A stretch of 64,000 nt of DNA, from assembly GCF_009709615.1 (NCBI RefSeq), contig NZ_WJYA01000001.1, positions 100,930 to 164,929 of the forward strand, given 5' to 3'. Below are positions 27,112 to 34,371 of this stretch, piece by piece. The first letter of the stretch is position 1; each line of letters begins with the position of its first letter. The stretch is from Winogradskyella ouciana. Its GTDB lineage: Bacteria; Bacteroidota; Bacteroidia; Flavobacteriales; Flavobacteriaceae. The notes under the pieces were generated by a model. It saw nothing but the letters and a program-made list of their open reading frames with translations, was not told the DNA's origin and did no database searches. The position numbers and the translations under genes are program-made.

Positions 27112-27151
27112 TCATAAAAATCTGCGTCATCAGCGTTCAAAACAAATTATA
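27091..27151 (+). repeat. Direct repeat, right copy, overlapping the GxxExxY stop
   Basis: AATAAAATAAATCATATTTAATCATAAAAATCTGCGTC and onwards is the second copy of 26654-26714, at an offset of 437 bases. It spans the last seven codons and stop of the GxxExxY gene and ends just before the beta-ureidopropionase start. Confidence 0.75.
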
Positions 27152-27155
27152 AATC

Positions 27156-28022
27156 ATGAGTAGAAAAATAAAATCAGGATTAATACAAATGAGTCTTCCA
27201 ATGACGGAAGGAGAAGGGACCATTCAAGAAATAATGGATGCTATGTACGACAAACACATCCCATACATTGAGGAAGCTGGAAAACAAGGTGTTCAGATAT
27301 TATGTTTACAAGAAATATTCAATACACCATATTTCTGTCCTGGACAGGATAAAAAATGGTATGCTTCTGCAGAATCCGTGCCTGGCCCAACTACAGAAAA
27401 AATGCAAGTGCTTGCTAAAAAACATAATATGGTGATTATCGTTCCAATTTATGAAAAGGAATCACCAGGGGTATTGTATAATACAGCAGCAGTCATAGAT
27501 GCTGACGGAAGTTACTTAGGTAAATACAGAAAAAATCATATACCGCATACTACTGGATTTTGGGAAAAATTCTTCTTCAAGCCAGGTAATATGGGATATC
27601 CCGTATTTCAAACTAAATACGCTAAGGTTGGAGTTTATATTTGCTATGACAGACATTTTCCTGAAGGTGCTAGAGTTTTAGGGCTTAATGGAGCTGAGAT
27701 TGTATATAATCCTTCCGCTACAGTTGCAGGATTAAGCGAATACTTGTGGAAGTTAGAGCAGCCGGCACATGCAGCTGCTAATGGTTATTTTATGGGTTGT
27801 ATAAATCGGGTTGGAGAAGAAAAACCGTGGAACTTAGGGAAATTCTATGGACAATCTTACTTCGTAGATCCACGCGGACAAATATTTGCTGAAGCTTCTC
27901 GAGATGATGATGAGTTATTAGTGGCAGAGTTCGATTTAGATTTAATAGAGGAAGTACGCTCTACTTGGCAATTTTTCAGAGATAGAAGACCGGAAACCTA
28001 TGGAAGACTCACGGAGCTTTAA
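27156..28022 (+). CDS. Beta-ureidopropionase (nitrilase superfamily)
   Basis: A 288-residue carbon-nitrogen hydrolase. The catalytic triad is readable: Glu in LCLQEIFNTPYFC, Lys in GKYRKNHIPHT and Cys in VGVYICYDRHFPEGARVLG. The sequence also resembles N-carbamoylputrescine amidase. Operon context with dihydropyrimidinase and PreTA makes N-carbamoyl-beta-alanine the likely substrate, giving beta-alanine, CO2 and ammonia. Length is normal. Its stop is followed at once by a low-complexity repeat that begins the four-helix-bundle insertion. Confidence 0.92.
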   Translation: MSRKIKSGLIQMSLPMTEGEGTIQEIMDAMYDKHIPYIEEAGKQGVQILCLQEIFNTPYFCPGQDKKWYASAESVPGPTTEKMQVLAKKHNMVIIVPIYEKESPGVLYNTAAVIDADGSYLGKYRKNHIPHTTGFWEKFFFKPGNMGYPVFQTKYAKVGVYICYDRHFPEGARVLGLNGAEIVYNPSATVAGLSEYLWKLEQPAHAAANGYFMGCINRVGEEKPWNLGKFYGQSYFVDPRGQIFAEASRDDDELLVAEFDLDLIEEVRSTWQFFRDRRPETYGRLTEL

Positions 28023-28054
28023 GTATCTGGTATCAGGTATTTGGTAGTAAGTAT
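28023..28054. repeat. Inverted repeat, left of the four-helix-bundle gene
   Basis: GTATCTGGTATCAGGTATTT and the following 12 bases match the reverse complement of 28421-28452 at 25 of 32 positions. Confidence 0.7.
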
Positions 28055-28067
28055 ATAAACTAAAATA

Positions 28068-28418
28068 ATGTATAATTACAAGAAGCTAAATGTTTGGAAG
28101 GATTCAGTTGATTTAGTAACAGAAATTTACGTTCTAACTAATGATTTTCCAGAAAGAGAAAAATTTGGCTTAATTAGTCAAATAAATAGATGTTCTGTTT
28201 CCATACCTTCAAATATAGCAGAAGGTGCAGGTAGAAACTCTAAAAAAGAGTTTTCGTTATTTTTAGGTTATGCTTTAGCATCAAGTTTTGAATTAGAAAC
28301 ACAACTGATAATTTCAAATAACCTAAAATTTATATCAGACGAGCAAAAAGAAAATCACGTCGATAAATTAAATATGATTCAACGAAAGTTACATAGTTTA
28401 ATAAAATCATTAAAGTAA
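28068..28418 (+). CDS. Four-helix-bundle protein (23S rRNA intervening-sequence type)
   Basis: A 116-residue all-helical protein of the S23/IVP four-helix-bundle family. Hallmarks are YKKLNVWKDSVDLVTEIY, FPEREKFGLISQINRCSVSIPSNIAEGAGR and FSLFLGYALASSFELETQL. Relatives are encoded inside intervening sequences of 23S rRNA genes and, in Bacteroidota, as scattered single genes beside short repeats. The function is unknown. It splits the pyrimidine operon between beta-ureidopropionase and preT and is framed by an inverted repeat, which suggests arrival as a small mobile cassette. Confidence 0.9.
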   Translation: MYNYKKLNVWKDSVDLVTEIYVLTNDFPEREKFGLISQINRCSVSIPSNIAEGAGRNSKKEFSLFLGYALASSFELETQLIISNNLKFISDEQKENHVDKLNMIQRKLHSLIKSLK

Positions 28419-28420
28419 GT

Positions 28421-28452
28421 GTACTAGGTACTAAATACTTAATACCAGATAC
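28421..28452. repeat. Inverted repeat, right of the four-helix-bundle gene
   Basis: GTACTAGGTACTAAATACTT followed by AATACCAGATAC is the inverted partner of 28023-28054. It ends 6 bases before the preT ATG. Confidence 0.7.
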
Positions 28453-28458
28453 CATATT

Positions 28459-29784
28459 ATGGCAGAATATAAAAGACCGACCACAAAGGAAGAATTCGAT
28501 AAGAATTTCAAGCAGAAAAAACCATTGATGAACGATACTGAAGCCTATTATGAAGCTTCACGATGCTTGTTTTGTTATGATGCACCATGTGTTCAAGCGT
28601 GTCCTACGCATATTGACATTCCGTTGTTTATTAAACAGATTCATACGGATAATGTAACTGGAGCATCAAAAACGATTTTTGCTGCCAACTGGCTAGGTAA
28701 TGCCTGTGGAGTGGTTTGTCCAACAGGTGTGTTGTGCGAAGGTGCTTGTGTGTACAATCATCAGGATGTGCCGCCAATTCAAATTGGGAGGCTTCAAAAC
28801 TATGCAACAAATACAACCATTAGTGAAGACAAAGTCATTTTTAAAGCCGGAAAATCAAATGGAAAAAAAGCAGCAGTTCTTGGTTCAGGCCCTGCAGGAA
28901 TTGCTTTTGCAAGTGAAGCAAGGACTATGGGTTATGAGGTTGATATTTATGAAGCAAAATCATTACCATCAGGATTGAATGTTCATGGTGTTGCACCATA
29001 TAAAATAACCAATGAAGAAGTTTTAAGTGAAATTGAATACCTTCAGAAACATTTAGGATTCAATATTAAATACAATTCAGCAATAGATTCCAAAGAACAA
29101 ATAAAAAAATTAGAGCATAATTACGATGCCATCTTTTTGGGAGTAGGATTAGGAAACACAAGAACTTTAGGATTAGAAGGAGAAGACAAAGCCAATGTTG
29201 TAGGAGCTGTAGAGTTTATTGAAGAGCTTCGTAAAAAACAGCACAAAATGAAAGTCCCTCAAAAGGTTGTTGTGTTAGGAGGTGGAAATACAGCAATGGA
29301 TGCAGCTTCAGAATCGGCTAGGATGGGAGCTAAAAAAGTAGTTTTAGCGTATCGAAATTCTAAAGAGAAAATGGGAGCCTATGGTTTTGAGTATGATTTA
29401 GCTATAAGTGCTGGAGTAGATAGTTTGTTTCATGTTACGCCTTTAGAGATTGTAGGAAACGGAAAAGTTGAAGGTGTAAAATTTGCAAAAACAGAAATTG
29501 TTGAAGGCAAATTAAAAACCAACATGAAAAACACTTTTGTAGTGCGATGCGATTTGGTAATAAAAGCTACAGGACAAGCCAAAATGGGACGTTTGTTCAA
29601 ACTTATAGATAATTTGGATATCGACAATAGAACAGTTATCAAAGTAAACGCAGAAACATTCCAAACCTCAAATCCAAAATATTTTGCTGGAGGAGATGCC
29701 ATTAATGGTGGAGCAGAAGTGGTCAATGCAGCATATGATGGAAAAATGGCAGCACGTGGTATGCATAATTATTTGAATAAATAA
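28459..29784 (+). CDS. preT: Dihydropyrimidine dehydrogenase subunit PreT (NAD(P)H-oxidising)
   Basis: A 441-residue flavoprotein related to the GltD small subunit. The N-terminal cysteine cluster CLFCYDAPCVQACP and CGVVCPTGVLCEGAC binds iron-sulfur centres. The FAD motif is VLGSGPAGIAFASEA and the NAD(P) motif VVVLGGGNTAMDAA. It passes electrons from NAD(P)H to PreA for reduction of uracil or thymine to the dihydro form, the first step of the pathway. The gap of 107 bases to preA is filled by two palindromic repeats. PreT and PreA together correspond to mammalian DPD. Confidence 0.93.
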   Translation: MAEYKRPTTKEEFDKNFKQKKPLMNDTEAYYEASRCLFCYDAPCVQACPTHIDIPLFIKQIHTDNVTGASKTIFAANWLGNACGVVCPTGVLCEGACVYNHQDVPPIQIGRLQNYATNTTISEDKVIFKAGKSNGKKAAVLGSGPAGIAFASEARTMGYEVDIYEAKSLPSGLNVHGVAPYKITNEEVLSEIEYLQKHLGFNIKYNSAIDSKEQIKKLEHNYDAIFLGVGLGNTRTLGLEGEDKANVVGAVEFIEELRKKQHKMKVPQKVVVLGGGNTAMDAASESARMGAKKVVLAYRNSKEKMGAYGFEYDLAISAGVDSLFHVTPLEIVGNGKVEGVKFAKTEIVEGKLKTNMKNTFVVRCDLVIKATGQAKMGRLFKLIDNLDIDNRTVIKVNAETFQTSNPKYFAGGDAINGGAEVVNAAYDGKMAARGMHNYLNK

Positions 29785-29793
29785 AGATTTGTT

Positions 29794-29876
29794 ATTCCGC
29801 ACTGTCCCACTGAGCGCAGTCGAAGTGTGATGCGGAATCCACAAATAATAAAATAGATTCTTGCCTTGGCAGGAAT
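29794..29876. repeat. Two intergenic palindromic repeats between preT and preA
   Basis: ATTCCGCA and TGCGGAAT (29794-29801, 29831-29838) enclose a CACTGAGCGCAGTCGAAGTG element. A second palindrome, ATTCTTGCC-TTGGCAGGAAT, occupies 29857-29876. Both families recur elsewhere in the window. Confidence 0.7.
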
Positions 29877-29891
29877 GAAAAAAACAAAAAT

Positions 29892-31226
29892 ATGATAGAC
29901 TTATCCATAAACTTCGCAGGCATTAAATCACCGAATCCGTTTTGGCTCGCATCAGCACCTCCAACAAATTCAGGATATCAAATAATGAAAGCTTTTGATA
30001 CTGGTTGGGGAGGAGCCGTTTGGAAAACGCTTGGTGTTCCGGTAGTAAACGTATCGAGTCGTTATGGTTCCGTAAATTATAGAGGTACCAAAATGATGGG
30101 ATTCAATAATATCGAATTGATTACGGATAGACCTTTAGCTGACAACCTTCGTGAAATTGAAGAAGTTAAAAAATATTTTCCCGATCATGCAGTCATTGCA
30201 TCTTTAATGGTGGAAAGCAGAGCAGAATGGGAGCAAATTATAAAAGATGTAGAAAACGCTGGAGCAGATGGTATAGAGCTTAATTTTGGTTGTCCACATG
30301 GAATGTGTGAACGCGGAATGGGATCAGCTGTGGGTCAAGAACCAGAAGTTTTAAAAACTATTGTTGGTTGGGTTAAGGAAGCAGCCAATATTCCGGTAAT
30401 TACTAAACTGTCACCAAATATTTCACACATTACTGACCCAGGATTGGCAGCCGTTCAAGGTGGAACAGATTCCATATCCCTAATCAACACTATTAAAAGT
30501 ATTGTTGGCATCGATTTAGATTCTTATGCACCTTATCCAATCGTAGATGGAAAGGGAACCAATGGAGGTTATTGTGGTCCTGCTGTAAAACCAATTGCAA
30601 TGCACATGCTCAAGGATTTAGCACAGCATCCAGAAATTGGTAAAGTGCCATTATCTGGTATTGGTGGTATTGAAACTTGGCGTGACGTGGTTGAATTCAT
30701 TTTGTTAGGTGCGACCTCAGTTCAGGTCTGTACAGCAGTAATGCATTATGGTTTCGGAATTGTACGCGAAATGGAAGCAGGTTTACGCCAGTTTATGGAA
30801 GAGAAAAATTACCAAACTATTTATGATTTTGCTGGTAAAGCATTGCCAAATGTTACGGAATGGAAACATTTAAATCTCAAACATAAAGTCGTTGCCGAAA
30901 TAAATGCAGATAAATGTATTGGTTGTGATTTGTGTTATATCGCTTGTGATGATGGAGCGCACCAAGCTATTGCCTTGTCTGATGATCCAGCAATCAGAAT
31001 TCCGAGTATTATTGAAGCAAATTGTGTTGGTTGTAATTTATGTTCTTTGGTTTGTCCTGTTGAGGATTGCATTACTATGGTAAAAAGAGATGATGGTAAA
31101 GAAAATGTTACATGGTACGAACGTACGGAAAATGATGACATTCCGGTAACTTTCGACGATGATAGAGCAGGAGGTAAAGGACATTTTGTACCGACACCTC
31201 AGGATGCTTTAAAACACAGGAAGTAA
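29892..31226 (+). CDS. preA: Dihydropyrimidine dehydrogenase subunit PreA
   Basis: A 444-residue catalytic subunit. The N-terminal TIM barrel is of the dihydroorotate dehydrogenase family with FMN (ASAPPTNSGYQIMKAFDTGWGG, IELNFGCPHGMCERGMGSAVG with the active-site Cys, LSGIGGIETWRDV). The C-terminus carries two [4Fe-4S] ferredoxin motifs (CIGCDLCYIACDD, CVGCNLCSLVCPVEDC). It reduces uracil or thymine to the dihydropyrimidine with electrons from PreT. It is the last gene of the operon, and a terminator follows 26 bases later. Confidence 0.95.
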   Translation: MIDLSINFAGIKSPNPFWLASAPPTNSGYQIMKAFDTGWGGAVWKTLGVPVVNVSSRYGSVNYRGTKMMGFNNIELITDRPLADNLREIEEVKKYFPDHAVIASLMVESRAEWEQIIKDVENAGADGIELNFGCPHGMCERGMGSAVGQEPEVLKTIVGWVKEAANIPVITKLSPNISHITDPGLAAVQGGTDSISLINTIKSIVGIDLDSYAPYPIVDGKGTNGGYCGPAVKPIAMHMLKDLAQHPEIGKVPLSGIGGIETWRDVVEFILLGATSVQVCTAVMHYGFGIVREMEAGLRQFMEEKNYQTIYDFAGKALPNVTEWKHLNLKHKVVAEINADKCIGCDLCYIACDDGAHQAIALSDDPAIRIPSIIEANCVGCNLCSLVCPVEDCITMVKRDDGKENVTWYERTENDDIPVTFDDDRAGGKGHFVPTPQDALKHRK

Positions 31227-31252
31227 AACCCATTACACTTAATGTGAGACAT

Positions 31253-31287
31253 AACCTTTTTTAGATGATTCTTTAAAAGGTTTTTTT
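31253..31287 (+). terminator. Terminator of the pyrimidine operon
   Basis: AACCTTTTTTA and TTTAAAAGGTT pair around a short loop and run into TTTTTTT. Confidence 0.8.
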
Positions 31288-31333
31288 AATGGCAATACTT
31301 ATCTTTAGGCTTTTAAAAAATTATACCAAGATC

Positions 31334-33229
31334 ATGATCAAAAAAGTTTTCAGCCTAATTTTAATCGCATTTTTACTTTATAGCTGCAAGGATGACAAGC
31401 ATCAAGCTATAGATTCACCAGAAATAGCCGAAGGTGAAAACACCTACGCAAAGTACAACTACACCAAAAACGAGGTGATGATTGCAATGCGCGATGGTAT
31501 TAAATTGCATACCACTATTTATTCACCTAAGGACACTTCAAAAGAATATCCGATACTAATGATGCGAACGCCATACAGTTGCAGACCTTATGGTGAAGAT
31601 GAGTTTAAGGCAAAATTAGGTCCTAACAAATACCTCATGGAAGAAGGTAATATTATGGTGTATCAAGATGTGAGAGGTCGCTGGAACAGTGAAGGAGTTT
31701 ACGACAATATGCGTGCTTACATTCCCAATAAAACAGAAAATCAAACCGACGAAGCTAGTGATACTTACGATACCATCGAATGGTTGATTAACAATGTAGA
31801 AAACAACAATGGTAAGGTTGGTACTTACGGTATCTCCTATCCTGGATTTTATGCTACGTATTCTTTGTTAGATGCGCATCCAGCGTTAAAAGCAGTATCG
31901 CCTCAAGCTTGTATAGGAGATTTCTTTTTTGATGATTTTATTCACAATGGTGCTTATTTACTGAGTTATTGGCGCGCCACTTCGGTGTTTGGCTATATGA
32001 AGGATAAACCAACTACTGAGGCTTGGTACGAATTTCCAGATATCGGTACTGAAGATCAATATCAGTTTTTTGTGGACAATATACCGTTGAGTAAACTCGA
32101 TAAATTCTACGATTCCACCAATGTGTTTATGGAACAACTAAAAGAGCATGTTACTTATGATGAATTTTGGAAAAGTCGAGGCATCATTCAACATTTAAAA
32201 GACATTAAGCCAGCAACGATGGTCGTTGGAGGGTTTTTTGATGCTGAGGATTTGTATGGTCCATTCAATACCTATAAAAGTATTGAGAATAATGGCGACA
32301 ACTACAATACTATAGTTTTTGGTCCTTGGAGTCATGGTGATTGGGCGAGAAGTAATCCAAGACAAGTGATTGGGAATATCCATTTTGGGGATAGCATTTC
32401 GGATTATTTTCAGAAGAATATTGAAACCAAATTCTTTAACCATTTCCTTAAAGGTGAAGCTAATGGTGAAACTGGATTGGCTGAAGCGCATATGTTCAAT
32501 ACTGGTACTAAAGCGTGGCAAACTTTTGAAGCATGGCCACCAAAGAATGCGGCAAAGGAAAGCTATTGGCTACAGCCAAATGAAAGGCTAACTCAACAAC
32601 CAAATCGTATGATGGCAACGTCTGACTTCATAAGTGACCCGTTGAAACCAGTACCATATTCCGAAGACATTAAAGTGGTCTTTACACCACGAAAGTTTAT
32701 GACCGATGACCAACGTTTTGCGGCAAGACGACCAGATGTATTGGTGTTTGAAACTGACATACTTGAAAAAGACATTACGTTAGCCGGAGATATTTTAACA
32801 AAGCTAAATGTGTCCACAACAGGGACAGCAGCCGATTGGATTGTGAAAGTCATTGATGTGTACCCATCAGATATGGAAACACCAGAGGGCAATGAAGATG
32901 TACAAGATCATCTAAAACTCAGTAACTACCATTTATTAGTGAGAAGTGAAGTTATGAGAGGACGCTTTAGAAACAGTATGGAAAAGCCAGAACCTTTTGT
33001 GCCAAATCAAAAAACAGCGGTAAATTTGAAGTTGCAAGATGTCTTCCATACGTTTAAAAAAGGGCATAAGATTCAGGTGCAGGTGCAGAGTACGTTTTTC
33101 CCTTACATCGATGCCAATCCGCAAACCTATGTGGATAACATCTTTGAAGCCAAGGAGTCTGATTTTAAGGTACAAACGCATAGGGTGTTTAATGATTCTT
33201 CAATAGAGTTTACAGTTTTGAAGGAATAA
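31334..33229 (+). CDS. CocE/NonD-family serine hydrolase, lipoprotein
   Basis: A 631-residue exported hydrolase. The lipoprotein signal is MIKKVFSLILIAFLLYSCKDD with Cys near residue 18. The S15/CocE alpha/beta-hydrolase domain holds the nucleophile in GTYGISYPGFYATYS, the oxyanion region in RTPYSCRPYG and YQDVRGRWNSEG, and His in FGPWSHGDWARS. The C-terminal third is the jelly-roll PepX_C domain (ARRPDVLVFETDILEKDITLAGD). Homologues are X-prolyl dipeptidyl peptidases, cocaine esterase and glutaryl-7-ACA acylase. Here it probably acts in the periplasm or on the cell surface as a dipeptidase or esterase. The ATG at 31334 is preferred over the upstream frame start at 31289. Confidence 0.9.
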   Translation: MIKKVFSLILIAFLLYSCKDDKHQAIDSPEIAEGENTYAKYNYTKNEVMIAMRDGIKLHTTIYSPKDTSKEYPILMMRTPYSCRPYGEDEFKAKLGPNKYLMEEGNIMVYQDVRGRWNSEGVYDNMRAYIPNKTENQTDEASDTYDTIEWLINNVENNNGKVGTYGISYPGFYATYSLLDAHPALKAVSPQACIGDFFFDDFIHNGAYLLSYWRATSVFGYMKDKPTTEAWYEFPDIGTEDQYQFFVDNIPLSKLDKFYDSTNVFMEQLKEHVTYDEFWKSRGIIQHLKDIKPATMVVGGFFDAEDLYGPFNTYKSIENNGDNYNTIVFGPWSHGDWARSNPRQVIGNIHFGDSISDYFQKNIETKFFNHFLKGEANGETGLAEAHMFNTGTKAWQTFEAWPPKNAAKESYWLQPNERLTQQPNRMMATSDFISDPLKPVPYSEDIKVVFTPRKFMTDDQRFAARRPDVLVFETDILEKDITLAGDILTKLNVSTTGTAADWIVKVIDVYPSDMETPEGNEDVQDHLKLSNYHLLVRSEVMRGRFRNSMEKPEPFVPNQKTAVNLKLQDVFHTFKKGHKIQVQVQSTFFPYIDANPQTYVDNIFEAKESDFKVQTHRVFNDSSIEFTVLKE

Positions 33230-33247
33230 ATATTTTGGGCTAATGAG

Positions 33248-33380
33248 TTTCACGCAAAGTCGCGAAGACGCAAAGATGTTATATCTTGATAGATTTTTAA
33301 AATCTTATACATCTATTTTAGATGTCAAAATTAATTCTTAAATATTTCCCCTTTGGGGAAATGTCCGTAAGACAAAGGGG
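33248..33380. repeat. Two intergenic repeats before the YheT-like gene
   Basis: TTTCACGCAAAGTCGCGAAG (33248 onward) belongs to a tandem GCAAAGWCGCGAAGAC pattern. ATTTCCCC-TTT-GGGGAAAT (33344-33362) is a perfect palindrome followed by GTCCGTAAGACAAAGGGG, which touches the ATG of the next gene. The second family recurs at 42708, 47916 and 49372. Confidence 0.65.
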
Positions 33381-34361
33381 ATGCCAATAATCCAACCAAC
33401 ATACAAACCACCATTCTGGGCAAAGAAAAGCTTTACATCAACCGTATTTTCAGGTTTAGCAAGACGTGTAAAAGGTGTAGTACAAACACGAGAACGCATC
33501 ACGTTACCAGATGGTGACTTTCTCGATTTAGATTGGAGTTACGCTGAGCAAAAGTCTAATAAGGTCATTGTTTTGCTTCATGGTTTAGAAGGCAACGCCC
33601 AGCGACCCTACATCACAGGAACAGCAAAATTATTCAACGAAAACGGCATTGATGCCTGTGCGGTCAATTTTAGAGGTTGTAGTGGTGAACCCAATCTTTT
33701 GTATCGCAGCTACCATTCTGGTGCAACGGAAGATTTGGAAGCCGTTATCAACAGTATATTGGAGAAAAACCAATACGACGAAATTTACATTAAAGGCATC
33801 AGCCTTGGCGCTAACATGGCTTTAAAATATGTAGGCGAACGTGATGACGTGCCAAAAGAAATAAAATCAGTAATCGCCATTTCTACACCATGTGATTTAA
33901 AAGGCTCGTGTGATGCATTGTTGAGCTTAAAGAATAGGCATTATGCAATCAGGTTTTTAAAACATCTCAAAGATAAGTTGAAACCTAAGTTATCACAATT
34001 TCCTGATAATATTAATATTAAGGATTTTAATTCAATAAAAACTTTAATTGGATTCGATGAAGTTTACACCTCTAAAGCCCACGGTTTTAAGGATGCTTTA
34101 GATTATTATGAGAAGGCAAGTTGCCTACAATTTTTACCTAATATTAAAGTACCAAGTTTAATAATCAACGCACTAAACGATTCCTTTTTATCTGCAGAAT
34201 GTTATCCTGTAAAAGAAGCGAAACACAACCCAAACCTATTTTTAGAAATGCCCAAATACGGTGGACATGTAGGGTTTATCGACAAAAGAAATATCTATTA
34301 TAATGAATGGCGTGCACTGGAATTTGTAAATTCTATCAATAAAGGTAAATTTGAAGTGTAA
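33381..34361 (+). CDS. YheT-type alpha/beta hydrolase
   Basis: A 326-residue cytoplasmic alpha/beta hydrolase of the YheT/ABHD1-3 group. Features are the oxyanion HGLEGNAQRPYITG, VNFRGCSGEPN, the nucleophile elbow IKGISLGANMALKYVGE, the acid in INALNDSFLS and His in KYGGHVGFID. The N-terminus PTYKPPFWAKKSFTSTVFSGLARR is typical for the family. The physiological substrate is unknown, probably a short-chain or lipid ester. The ATG follows the GGGG arm of a repeat by zero bases, so its ribosome-binding region is repeat-derived. Confidence 0.9.
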   Translation: MPIIQPTYKPPFWAKKSFTSTVFSGLARRVKGVVQTRERITLPDGDFLDLDWSYAEQKSNKVIVLLHGLEGNAQRPYITGTAKLFNENGIDACAVNFRGCSGEPNLLYRSYHSGATEDLEAVINSILEKNQYDEIYIKGISLGANMALKYVGERDDVPKEIKSVIAISTPCDLKGSCDALLSLKNRHYAIRFLKHLKDKLKPKLSQFPDNINIKDFNSIKTLIGFDEVYTSKAHGFKDALDYYEKASCLQFLPNIKVPSLIINALNDSFLSAECYPVKEAKHNPNLFLEMPKYGGHVGFIDKRNIYYNEWRALEFVNSINKGKFEV

Positions 34362-34371
34362 TACATTTATA

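Noticed and set aside
26716..28418. Defence island or toxin-antitoxin reading of the GxxExxY and four-helix-bundle genes
   Set aside because: There is no restriction, methylase, toxin or antitoxin partner, and each gene is alone between repeats within a metabolic operon.
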